Below, in pieces: positions 43,815 to 56,400 of a stretch of 64,000 nucleotides of DNA. The DNA comes from Catonia carolina (taxonomy: Eukaryota; Arthropoda; Insecta; Hemiptera; Achilidae): the NCBI GenBank assembly GCA_035578175.1, contig JAQMRL010000003.1:85075969-85139968 (forward strand), given 5' to 3'. Each line of letters opens with the position of its first letter. Positions within the stretch are counted from its first letter, which is position 1. Under the pieces are notes generated by a model that worked only from the letters and a program-made list of their open reading frames with translations, was not told the DNA's origin and searched no databases. The translations under genes were made by a program, and so were the position numbers.

Positions 43815-45785
43815 TATATAAGTTCAGAGTATTTCCTAAGACCAGACTGTTTAAACATTTTATCCTTCTTATCGAGAAAAATGAAAAAACAATTCACTCA
43901 TTTTCCGTCACGTTGTTTGTGATTTACTTGTACATGTAGGTGAGGGACAAAAAGAGGTATGATCACAACTATATAGCTACGCATCCCAATTCAGATGGGA
44001 CAAACTGCACTAAAGTGACAGTAATCCACATGGCATTAAACTGGAAGTACTGGCTCACAATCAGCTGTGAATAATGGACAATCAATTCGTAGCACATACT
44101 TCATCAACTTAATGATAGCACTAAAAATTATCTACATTTGTGAATTGGTGTGCTGGCTGTCAGTTGATTACATGAAAGTCTCACAGTCATCGTCAGAAAC
44201 ACTTGCTCATGTGAACTACTTACTTACAACTCTCAATAAATATAATGTAGCAAAGTTTATACTAAAAAATTGAATTAGGAAACAACAGGTACCAAAACAA
44301 TTTAAATGTTTCTAATTTTCAAATGACTTTAAATTATATTTTATTTGAAATCTCAGCAACTTGGCTGATTTTTATGGCAGTGTTTTCACATTTTTATTGT
44401 CGGTTTCATAATCGCATAATTTTTGTAAAAGTTACCTACCCATTTTTAGGAAAATTCCAAGAATTTTTGATATTTTTATGTCGGTGTAATTACACATAAA
44501 ATTTCATTTTTTAGTTAACACAATAAAATTAGCCACTTATTTCATAGTGTCATTTGTCAAAAGCGTGTTTTCAAATAACATATTTTAATGCTCATTAAGT
44601 AATTAATTTACTGTACTTATATGTAGTTAATGGATGTATAAACAAATGTAGTAATTAACTAAACTATTTCAGTTCCTTTTTCAAATATTATAAAGGTAAC
44701 TATTTTCTTTGAAAAGTTTTCTTGAGAAACATGTTCATCATTATTACAATTATTTTGAAAAATGATAATTTTATAAAGTAAACCAATGCAACTAACCTAG
44801 AGTGTGTTAATATTTCCAAGATGCTGACAAAAATATGACACAAGTATTTAAACTTTTTCTCATAATAATTAAAAAATTATTGATTATTTAAAATGATATT
44901 ACACTCTTATGATACATTAGCCACATTTGGAATTATGGAACATTGTTATGGATGATCAAAAACATCTTAAATTAGAATTAATCTTGTTTACCTATCATTA
45001 TTCTACTGCCTACATAAAGTGTGTGACATGAATTTCAGTAAAGGTATTACAAAATTATAATTAACTTGTTTTGAAATATGCATATAAAATGTATTTACAT
45101 TTCAGTTACAAATTTTTCTGTTTACTCGTATAATGTTATGAACTAATGGTATAATTTTTAATTTAAATTGTTATTTAATAAAACTTTAATTGATTGAGTA
45201 TTAAAGAAATAATTACTTCTTGATTCTAGTTACATATGAAACAATGAAAAAAATATTTTAGAAAACTTTAGTATTTATGAATGATGTTACTATAATTACA
45301 AAACTAGTTACACATGAATGAGAGGTATCTGCCTATTAAAATTTTAGGTTGTACAAAATTTGAAAATTTCTGGGTAAGTTTTTATGTGTTAAAAATATTT
45401 ATGGTCTGTAATGGAGAGGGTTTTCAACATTAACGTAATGTAACGTAAAGGGAGAACATAATGTGAGGTCGTCCCATTAAAATTTTTGACACAATCCATA
45501 TTTCATTACTGTGGAATCAATTTTTTTAGTTACATATTAAAATTGTTATATATACAATACAATGAAAAACATAATAATTTTTCAGAAAGTGTTTGATATC
45601 TTCTGAAAAAGTTTTATAATTAAGTGGTTTCAATTTTAATGGATAATAAAAAATATACTCTTAGTGAATCCACTGTAACATGTTAGTAAAAATATGTAAA
45701 TGAAATTACATAAGAAGAAATTGAAGAATCATTAAAAAGAATAAAGCTTGGTGAAAACTATGTTCTCAGATTGAATACTCACGAC
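43815..45785. other. gene-free AT-rich intergenic DNA
   Basis: About 2 kb without recognisable gene, RNA or repeat. Confidence 0.5.
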
Positions 45786-45787
45786 CA

Positions 45788-45910
45788 TTTCTGTGGCCCA
45801 TTGGTTAGCATGCTATGCTGCAAAACAAAAGGTTCCAGGTTTGATTCCCAGCTAGGGTTTGGAAATTATTACATGTTCAAACTCAAAATAGTCACTAATA
45901 ACCAAGCTGT
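45788..45910 (+). mobile_element. SINE family 3 copy abutting repeat family A
   Basis: GTGGCCCATTGGTTAGCATG (A box), AGGTTTGATTCCCAGCTAGG (B box), GGAAATTATTACATG, CCAAGCTGTTAATGTT, running directly into the - strand family A repeat. Confidence 0.75.
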
Positions 45911-46310
45911 TAATGTTGTTTAGGTCATCAGCCGGAAGGCTGGTTTGAACCTCTAGAGACTTTACTAAGTAAAACGAGGAGTGAATTGGTTTACCTATGC
46001 CTTCCTCACTGAGCGAAAAAATATGCTTATCAGCATGCCAGGCCCTCTGAAAAGCACCTAATTTCCACCCTCCAAATGACACCTTCACTTCATTCACTAC
46101 AGGGTCTGGCTGTATAATGAAATTGATTAATCACAGAGGAGATAACTCGACTAGTGTCTTCTACACCTCTACCTCTTCTGTTCTTAAATGGTTAAGTCAT
46201 ATAATTGGCTGACCATGTGATAAGAAGCAGAACAATTTTTTGTAGTCCTGGAACTAGCAGATCGAGTGCAAATAATTTAACACTCCCCCTCCCTGTTATA
46301 GGCATAAATT
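45905..46310 (-). repeat. Repeat family A copy
   Basis: GTTGTTTAGGTCATCAGCCG, ACTTTACTAAGTAAAACGAG, CTTATCAGCATGCCAGGCCC, GCAGATCGAGTGCAAATAAT: the family A body in reverse. Confidence 0.75.
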
Positions 46311-46344
46311 AGTGCGTTGTCATTTAGATTAAGAAAATTCATAA

Positions 46345-46490
46345 TCACCTCCGTGGCCCAATGGTTAGCACACTGCTGCAAAGGAGAAAGTCCCAGGTTT
46401 CATTCCCAACTAGGGTCTGGAAATTATTACACAATCAAACTCAAAGTAGTCACTAATAACAAAGCAGTTAATGTAACTTAAAATAAATTT
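46345..46490 (+). mobile_element. SINE family 3 copy
   Basis: CCGTGGCCCAATGGTTAGCA, CCCAGGTTTCATTCCCAACT, GGGTCTGGAAATTATTACAC, then an A/T-rich tail. Confidence 0.75.
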
Positions 46491-46499
46491 TTTTAAATA

Positions 46500-47235
46500 T
46501 TAACAATTAAAATATCTTATGAAAATTTTTATATTGTTCGATAAACTAATTTCTTTATTGATAAGTTATTTTTAAACATTTTATTAAGGAAAAAAGTATT
46601 CTTACTTTTTAACTGAAGGTTAAGGATAGATGAAGTATTAAAAAAAAAAAATGCGATTATACTATACTATCATTCATTCTAATGTTTTGTTTTTTCTATA
46701 CCAAAAGATGTACATAAATTGACAATTGGTTTTGTTACAACTGTATGAAAAAAAGAAACCAGATTTGCATACATTCTTTACAGCAGATACCCGATATATG
46801 GTAGTTTTTGATTACAAAAAATACGTTTTAACATTTATGTGTGTATATATACAGATGCTAATGTAACTTGGTTACAATAATGAATTTACTTATATTGATG
46901 GTCAATACGGATCTAAATTTAAGTTAATTTTAACAAAATTTTCTTTCTTAATTATACATAACGGTTAGAATTTTTTGTAAGTTATTCTCTAAGACCATAA
47001 TTAGAGTTTATGAAATAGTCTTGTCATAAATAAGTACAAACACAAATTTTTGACCATTGGTCTTACGATTAACACTATAAATATCATAAATTTTATTGTT
47101 AATTGTCCATTTAATTTAGATGTTGCACTATTTCATTAGTTCATTAAAAACATTTTTTAAATCAATTATCCATTGATCGATAATCTATTATTTGTTATAA
47201 ATAGTGTTCATTATCAAAATAATTTTTGTTAACTT
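46500..47235. other. 3' flank of the mspo-like gene
   Basis: AT-rich; contains the presumed 3'UTR of the - strand gene next to 47236. No repeat recognised. Confidence 0.5.
47092..47097 (-). terminator. candidate polyadenylation signal AATAAA for the mspo-like gene
   Basis: AATAAA on the - strand about 140 bp after the TGA. It is the first canonical hexamer I noticed downstream, but the region is AT-rich so chance occurrence is possible. Confidence 0.35.
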
Positions 47236-47444
47236 TCACCAGTTGCTATTGTATAGTGGATTACTTGGGCAGTTATCATTAGCAGCACCACACCATTTAG
47301 TTTGCGTTAACGGTGGGCAGGATTTTCCTCCGCGTCGCGGATGTCTTTCGACTGTTCTATGTCGGGTCATTTCACCAACTCCACATGAAACACTGCACGC
47401 ACTCCAGTCAGCCCATTCACCTACTCTGCATTCTCTTGCTCCTT
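47236..47444 (-). CDS. mspo: mspo-like last coding exon: thrombospondin type 1 domain
   Basis: Acceptor TTTTACAG, stop TGA at 47236-47238. The TSP1 module shows WxxWSxCS, SCGxGxxxRxR, GGKxCPPL and CxxxxxxC spacing with six Cys. A short tail SNPLYNSNW ends the protein. The 1.6-kb foldback element starts 91 bp upstream of this acceptor. Confidence 0.92.
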
Positions 47445-50400
47445 CTGTAAAAAAATTACACATTTACTTCATCATCAATATTTTAAATGTATCTTTATTA
47501 TTTTATTAAAAATATATTTTTTATATAAAATATACCGGGTGTCCATTAAGTCTGGAAACGGCTGAATTACAGACAAGTGAGCGTGACTAGGTGACCAGAA
47601 TGACTTTAGTTGCTTGTTGCACCAAAATAACTATTCTGGGTGATATTTGAAATTTTTGTCCGCCATCTTGGATCCGCCATTATGGATTTAACTTTCTTAA
47701 TTTAAATAGGATGATGGTCATATGATAGGCCTACATGATTTCGATCTAAATTTTCAAAATAAATTCAATGGCGAAAACCAGAAATCGATATCTTTTTTCG
47801 TTTTTGAGATATTACCATTCAACTATCCAGATCGGGGCAGAACGGTCATTCCTCCCTCCTCCGTCTTTGAGCCTACATAGACAATTTAGGTAGCAAGTGA
47901 ACGACTACACATAAGATTATTGAAAATAATAAGTTTTTTAATATCTCCACTCGTTCATAAATAGGAAATTATTGTCATTAAGAAATACGGAAAAACAATT
48001 TAACGGCTGATTTATTGCATTATAAAACTACAGTATTTAATTTGTTACCAGTTAATACTTATTGTTATTTTTGTAAAAATGTTAGTGTTTATAAGGAACT
48101 AATTGTGAAAATGAGTTACATAATTGAAAATAAAATTACCAAATGTTTCTTGACTCAGAGTAGTTGTTCAAAGTGGCCTCCTCCTACTTATTGACAATAT
48201 AATGTACGTGCGTAAAAACTAGTTACAACATTACGAATGAATTCCCTTGTGATTCCAGCAGATTCATTTAGAATTCTTTGTTTGAGTTCATGCAGACTGT
48301 TAGGTTACATTCTGTAAACTTTGTTTTTTAAGTATCCCCAAAAGAAGTAGTCTAATGGACTCAAATCAGGTGATCTCGGAGGCCATTCAATTGCTCCTTT
48401 CCTACCAATCCATCTTTCTGGGTAGGTATCAGTAGGGATCTTCAGGTAAACAAATCCTCCGTTCACAAAATCTTGTCTGAAAACTGTATGAAACCTTACA
48501 AAATTCTATTTTGTAATTTTTGAAAATTTTAGTTTCAATTATGTAACTCATTTTTACAATTAGTTCCTTATAAACACTAACATTTTTACAAAAATAACAA
48601 TAAGTATTAACTGGTAACAAATTAAATACTGTAGTTTTATAATGCAATAAATCAGCCGTTAAATTGTTTTTCCGTATTTCTTATTGACAATAATTTCCTA
48701 TTTATGAACGAGTGAAAATATTAAAAAACTTATTATTTTCAATAATCTTATGTGTAGTCGTTCACTTGCTACCTAAATTGTCTATGTAGGCTCAAAGACG
48801 GAGGAGGGAGGAATGACCGTTCTGCCCCGATCTGGATAGTTGAATGGTAATATCTCAAAAATGAAAAAAGATATCGATTTCCGATTCTCGCCATTGAATT
48901 TATTTTGAAATTTTAAATCGAAATCATGTATCATATGACCATCATCCTATTTAAATTAAGAAAGTTAAATCCAATATGGCGGATCCAAGATGGCGGACAA
49001 AAATTTCAAATATCACCCAGAATAGTTATTTTGGTGCAACAAGCAACTAAAGTCATTCTGGTCACCAAGTCACGCTCACTTTTCTGTAATTCAACCGTTT
49101 CCAGACTTAATGGACACCCGGTATAGCTTATATATGTTTAAAACTCACCAATAAAGGATTTTTAAACCATGTACATATTGGAGGATCAAACAAGGCATAA
49201 AGATAAACTGTGTTACTTTTGCAGGTGGCCAAGCAATCGTTTCTAGGAACACGGAAACAGGAATGGAACAAATCAATGTGTTAAAAGGAAAGCAGAAAAA
49301 GCGGGACCACAGATTTCCTTCAAAAAAACTAAATTACTAATGAACATCAAAACAGCTCCATATCAAATTATGTCAAAACTGCCCTGCGTTAAATTGGAAA
49401 AGTTGGTAGCTACAATTACCTTGGGGAGATAATAACACCAAAGACCAGTGAAAAGGAAGCGAACAACAGCAGATGAGGAAAGAGAGCCGGTGCACTCCAA
49501 GGAGCTCACCATTTGTATAAAAAGAAAGCACTCTTGAGACAAACCAAGATTAGATATTATAATACTGCGTGATTAGATAAAACCTGTGTTTCTGTATGCA
49601 AATGAGTGCCTTAGAATGACTGAAAGGCTGGTCTAAGAGAAGCAGAGAAATTTGAGAGAAAGGTTCTCTGCAAAGTAATAAGTCCTAGACAATAGATGTA
49701 CAATATTGGTTGCAAGGATGAGAAGAACTGTACAAGGAAAATGAACGATTAATGGATACGATTAGAAAAAGAAGACTAACATTTTATGGACATTTGAACA
49801 GAATTAATGACGAACGGTTGAGAAAACAAATTTTTAAGACACTAAACAATATACCTAAGGTGCCAGATAAATGGTTCAAAGAAGTCAGAAAGGATATTGA
49901 GAAAACCGGAATAAACCAAGAAAATTAATTCAAAATCAAACCAAATAAAATTCAAACAACTAATTGCAGACTTTGAAGGCTTCCATGAAGAGCAAAACAG
50001 AACATTAGGTGAATGGAAGAAAGGAGAAAAGCCTATAGTGAGCAAATTCTGAGAATTTGGTCTGCAAGAAGAGCTTCCAGAAGCGTCTAAAGTCATTTCA
50101 CATGGTCCAAAATTTCCCTTATTCGAAAAAATATATTTAGCATTGTATTACAAGAGGAACACTGAACTGTAATTTAAAAGGTGTAAGATAAAAGTTAGGA
50201 AAAGCAGAAAGAAGAATAGCAAGGAGATTAATGACTCAAATATTTGAAACTTTTTGTATTCTGTACTTTAGAAAAACCTTTCTGTTCCTCTTCATTTTCT
50301 TTATAATAAGCTATGTCCTATTTAATCTATCTGATTGTGTCTTGTGGCACTGATGAACAACCCTCTTTCCATTACTTTACGGGTCCGTCTTTTGGTTTCT

Positions 50401-53400
50401 CATATCTGTGACAGCCAAATTTTTCAATTACTTAGGATCGATTCTGCCACTTGGTCTCTCCAAAATCTTCATCATGAACATACCCATCCTAAAATATCCT
50501 GCATGCCAAGTTCCTCCCTGATAAAGTCACTTCTTAGTCAAGCTGTAAGTCTCAACTCTTTAGATTGTCCTTAATAACTTCATTTCAATTATTGACATCT
50601 TTTTTTTAGTTGTAGTGATGTGTATTCTTGTCTCGGTGGCATACATCAAATGGGTATGACACAGGTCTTATAATTCTGACTTGGCTTTGTTCGGACAAAT
50701 TTGTTTGTTGAATCACCTTTTGGAGGGAATCACTAATTCTTGGTGTCTTATGGATCTGTGTTCTGACCCAGTTTTTCCAGTTACTTGATAAATTCATTCC
50801 TTAGCACCTAATTAAAAACCATTGTCTAATTATTTTTCCATTTACAGACTGTTTACATATTAGATTCCTGGACATTGCCATCGATTCAGTCTTCTCTGTT
50901 GATGTGAGACATTATGAATTTTTCGAACCTGGTTTTAAATGTATGTAGAATTCACTGTAAAGTATCTTCACTCTCTGTTACTAGTACTGTGTCGTCTTTT
51001 TATCATAAAGTTTTCAGATGGCCATTACCCATTCTGCTGGATGGATATCAATTCCCTTTACACCACTGATGGATCTTAGATTTGTCTGAAAGAGGTTGCA
51101 ATTGTCTGAAAGGAAAAACTGCTGGGATCTGGAAAAATGTTTAGAAATTTATTTTGTAATACTGCACTTTGAGATCACTGAGAATATAAAAATGCAATAC
51201 TTCCTATTTTCACTGTACAGTCGCCCTCTGCTGGATCTGCCACTAGTTAACACTTGATTACATCAAGTGGTATGATTACATCCACACGCCAAAATTCATT
51301 CCCAACCCGAAAATTCTAAATGCTATATTACATAATGCATATTATTTAATATAACAATAAAAGTTTATAATAGTATTTTTTTTGATATTTACTCAAAGGG
51401 CAATTACATAAATATTTTTATTACTTACTTAATTTACGAAGAGCTTTTTTGTTTTTATTCTTCTGTTTCAATGATAAGTTCTCTTGATTATGATACGTTT
51501 CGACAATTGAATTCAGAATTGCATCTTTGTCACCTCTTGGAATGATTCCAGCGCCTGGTATGACTGCTACATGATTTTGTTGCTGAGATAAAGTGACTGA
51601 TCCACCGCCTGGGGATGTTCCTGTTAAACTTGCTGTTACTGGTAGTCTACAACAATATTAATTCAAAAAGTTTTAACGTTATTTAATGCTTATATTATAT
51701 GCAGTTATATTTTATCTAAGACCAAATCGTTAAGTCATTAGCGACTACAAAGGGATATGGAACAGTAGGTTTTAATACCTTTAATATAGTTTAAATATCT
51801 ATAGACCTTAGCCAACATTGAACTATTAAATAGTAATGTTCATACAATTTTTATTTTATTTTCCTTGTGTTCTATTTTCTCACAATAAAAAAAAAACATT
51901 TACTTTAGTTCATATTTCCTGAGTTGAGCCCTGAAGTAAACAAACCAGTTGCTGGGGGGAGAAGTATGAAAAATTATGAAAAGTATGTGATAGCTACTAC
52001 GCGCTTGATGCAGTTCTGATTGTAAAATACAGAAATATTGGTTTATTTTTCGGTACTATTCGAAAATAGTAAGTGCTTTCTGTGAAATCGCTTTGCTCAA
52101 ACCCAGAAATACTAAGAAAATGCAAGAGTTAAAATAACACTTGACATTTCATAAGAGTTGAGTTATACAGTTTTAAACACAATGTTGAAAATATATTTCA
52201 GAAATGTCATAAATCTGTCAAGTTTAGCTATTGTTATATTATATTGTAGAGCAATTATGAAGGACTGATGGTGTGGCTGTGTTGTGTATTTACTTGCACT
52301 AACACACAGAAGGTTTATTTACTCCTGACTTATGAAAAATTAACTATAATCGTGTGTTTTTATTAATATGATAAATTAACCCACCTGGAAATTCAGCTAT
52401 TTAACAGCTGATTGTTGGAGACAAAGGTTCCATGGTTCAAATTTTACTAAAGGTAAATTTTTATACAGATTTGAATAATAGCCAGTGGTTTTTGGTTTAC
52501 TTTGACGGTTGGAGTTCAATTAACTATACTCTCTCAGGAATGGTTGCCTGAGTCTGTACAAGACTACAGCTCATTTACACGTCATAGATATTATCCTCAT
52601 CTCATTGGGTCATGGGGTTGCTTATTGTTCTTAATTGAACAGATTGCAATGTACACCAGAAATGTAGGTGAAGGGGAGCAGACTGATTTTTATAAAAAAA
52701 TATTGATTTTTCAATTTTACTATAATTGATAGATCGTTTTCCCCTATGTAAATAGATATAACATGACATTGGTTGCTTTTCCTGTTAAAAACAATTGTGT
52801 TTTTACGTTGGTGGGGTACGTAATGTTTATTTCGATAATTTTTCATGTTTTTCATTCTTGTAAATTGGGATTAATATAATCACATTACTGCTCTAACATT
52901 ATGAAGATTGCGTTCACATACCGCATAACGTGATATAAATATTGGTGAGTTTTTCTTTGGAAGTTAATTCCAGTTGGCAATAGGTGTTTGTGTTGCGGTA
53001 TTATGCTTTTACTATATCCGCATTTTCCGCATATTGTATTTTTTGACTTTAGGTACACTTATTTCAGGAACCATCCCACATAGGAGTGTAAAATTTTGCA
53101 CACTACATTTAGTACTAAAGTGTGTATTTACTCCAGAGGTATTTCAACAATTTTGGAGTGTTTATTTTTTGGGTGTTTTCTTCATAAAAAAATGTAGGCT
53201 ATATTTGAGCATTTTTGAGAACGAAAATCATTTTTATAATGAATAAAGATAAATGAAAAAGCTCTTGTACAAATTTATAAAAAGGTACTGTAGATAGGTG
53301 TGCCTAAGCTCAGTTGTGTAGCTTTAACGGTTCCTACAAAAAATCGACTTAAGTTAGTATTGCAGGTATTGGGATAATGAAAATGGTCTGCCCCCTTAAT

Positions 53401-56400
53401 ACACAGTAGATTAACTACAAATAAATAAAATACGAAGAATCTCCATTCGTTAACTATTTTTTTACATAAGTACCACCAGTTTGTAATCACTTGTCATAGC
53501 GTGGCACAAGCTTTGGTATTCCTTCGACATATAAAGTTGCCTCTTGTGATTTCAACCAAGTAGTAACATGGTTTTTCATCTTGTCACCGTCGTTGAACTG
53601 AACCTTTTGCCATCAAGATCATTTATAACATGAAAAAAAGTAGTCACTAGGAGCAAGGTCTGGACTGTATGGAGGGTGGTTGAATTGTTTCCAGCCAAAA
53701 TTCTCTTAAAGGTGTTGTGTCATATTCACAGTATGAGGGAGCATTGTCATAGATCAAAACAACTTTCAGTAATAAAACATTTTTTCTATATTCACAAGTC
53801 TTTTATTTGTGGCCTACCTGAGGTTGGTTAAAGGAAATATAATTGTTGGTGGTGTTATAGAAAAATGTTAAAGATTAGGTGGGTAGAAAAAATAAGCAAT
53901 TTAGAGGTTCTTAGATGAGTGGATGAAAGAAGTATACAGAAACATCTTACCAGAAGAAGGGATAGGCTAGTGGGGCGTATCTTAAGACATCCAGGTATTG
54001 GTCTATCAATAATGGAGGGTAATATTGAGGGAGTGAATTGTAGGGGGAGGAAAAGATTAGAATATTTAAACAAATTACAAAAGATGTACGGTGTTACAGG
54101 TATGTAGATATGAAGTGACTAGCCCAAGATAGAACAGCTTGGAGAACTTCATCAAACCAGTTGAGAGACTGATGAAAAAAAATCAGAGGTTGAAAAAAAT
54201 GGCCTTCCTGTATTTTTGGTGTTAATATTTGTTTATGGAAGAATTTAATTTAAAAAAAATACGTCATGTTTTTTTGAAATGTAATGAAATTATGCGAAGG
54301 ATTTTGAATTTGAAACAATTAAATAATTTCGAGTGTTTTAGTAGTATTTACAAAATGTAAATGTTTGTTTAGGTTTGTAATTAAAATAACAGAAGGCTTA
54401 AGTAAATCTCTTTCGTATCTGTGTGCCTGTAAGATGTTTGAAACGGATTTAAATAGATTGTTTGTTACTAGCAGGTGGAAAGGGTGGATAAAAGAGGGTG
54501 GTAAAGAGTAAGGCCAGATGAGATAACCGTAGTAGGTGTGGTAAAATGGCAGAGCATCCAGTAGTAAGCTATAAGCATTTGGAGCTTTGAACAAGGGCAA
54601 CCAGCAGTAAGGAAAGCATCTTGATTTATAAGCTACAAAGACAGAAGGGCTGGTTTCACCTTTCAGTGAAATTGTTTCTTATAGACACCCCCCCACCATT
54701 ATTTGATTGTTTTCATTCCACTGAATCCTTAGTCATTCGTTTTCTCTTTTATACTTTCTTTCTTGTAATAAATTTTCCCATCGAAAACAACCGATTCAAT
54801 TTACTAAGCCAGTATTACTGCAATTCAACAAACTGTTTAAATATATTATGTATAAGCATAAATTTTAGGTTACGTTATAACTCTATAAATTATTATTTTT
54901 TTTGATAAACCAATGTCATTTCATTTTATATAAAAAAAATTCTCTTGAGGAACCACTGTGGTATTGTGGTAACATACTAAACTACAAATATGGAAGATCC
55001 TGCCTTCGATTACTGGCTAAAATCGGAATGTTTCAACAAGATTAATATTTACTGTCATTGTTCAATAAACAATAATTATAATAATTAATGAACTAGTTGC
55101 TGAAATAAATTTTGTTAGTCTTCCATTTACGTAACAGGTACTCGTATTCCATTTTTTCCACATTAATAAACTGGGATTTAAACGAAAAAACTGAAATAGA
55201 TGTAGCGTCCACATAATGGAAGAATACTCTGGTATGTTAGTTTCTGAGTGATGTTAATTTCTTCAAAAATTAGCTGTTAAACAGCTGACTTGCGGTGACG
55301 AATTTACCTCTAGACCAATCCGGTGGGTAAAACCAGGGCGGATTTAGGTCTTGACATCTGGGGGTGCGAGCACACCGGCATGGGCAGATTTACGGGGATG
55401 CTAGGGGGTGTTTGTCTTATCATCCCAAAAATCTGCAGGTGCGGTGCACCCCGTAAATCTGCCCATGGGTAAAACTGATAGTAGTATATTAATTATCTGT
55501 GAGACTCCTGAGAGTAAAAAAACAAAAATACACACACACAAAACAACTGTGTGACACCGCAAATACAAAACAAGTAATACACACGTTCATAGCACATACA
55601 GGTACAGTAGCCTGGTAGACCCTATGCAATCTCTCCACTATTTGGGGATAGGTGGGGAGAGCTAGGCTTGCGCTGGAAGAGTAATGGCAGCTACCTGTCA
55701 CTTGGGCATAAATTACCTATATTAAAGCCATTATAAGGGCTATTTAAAACATTAGAAAGTGCTCTAAGAGGTTGCAATAATTTTGTGTAACTTACATGAC
55801 ACTTCATTTATTGTAAAACAAAAAATAATTATAACAGACATTATACTTATTTTGTAAGAGAAATAAATCTTGATACTATCCAGAAAATAGGTGAAGAAGC
55901 TCTTAACCTACTTTACCTGAATAGCTGTCCCTGGCTGGGATATCAAATAAAATAAGCAAAATTATGACATATGTACGCTACGATTTGTGACTCATTGTTA
56001 TTTTGTGTATTGTACCTTAAACTTATTTTTTGAATGGCCTACTAATAATTTTTGATCCGTGATTCTTCTTCTGTTTTACTGGTATGTAGCAGTTCTATAT
56101 GGCAGATGGAAAGTCTAATTTCTATAAAAATAACTTGTACGCAGTCAGCAATTTCACAATTGAAATTATGTGCACATGGCACCAAATGAATTAATAAGCA
56201 TGAAAAATGATGAGTAAGCGCTACCTTTTCATCTAAATTTTTTTAGTTAATAAAAAATTAAAAATTAGCGGTAATTCTTAAAAATATTTTGGCCAAGTTA
56301 GTATATAAATTACTCAGTTTATAAGTAACTGAATTATCTACCTTGTGGTAAGTAAAAGTTGTTGCAATTGTTGTTGATGTTGTTGTTGGATTCTCATTTC

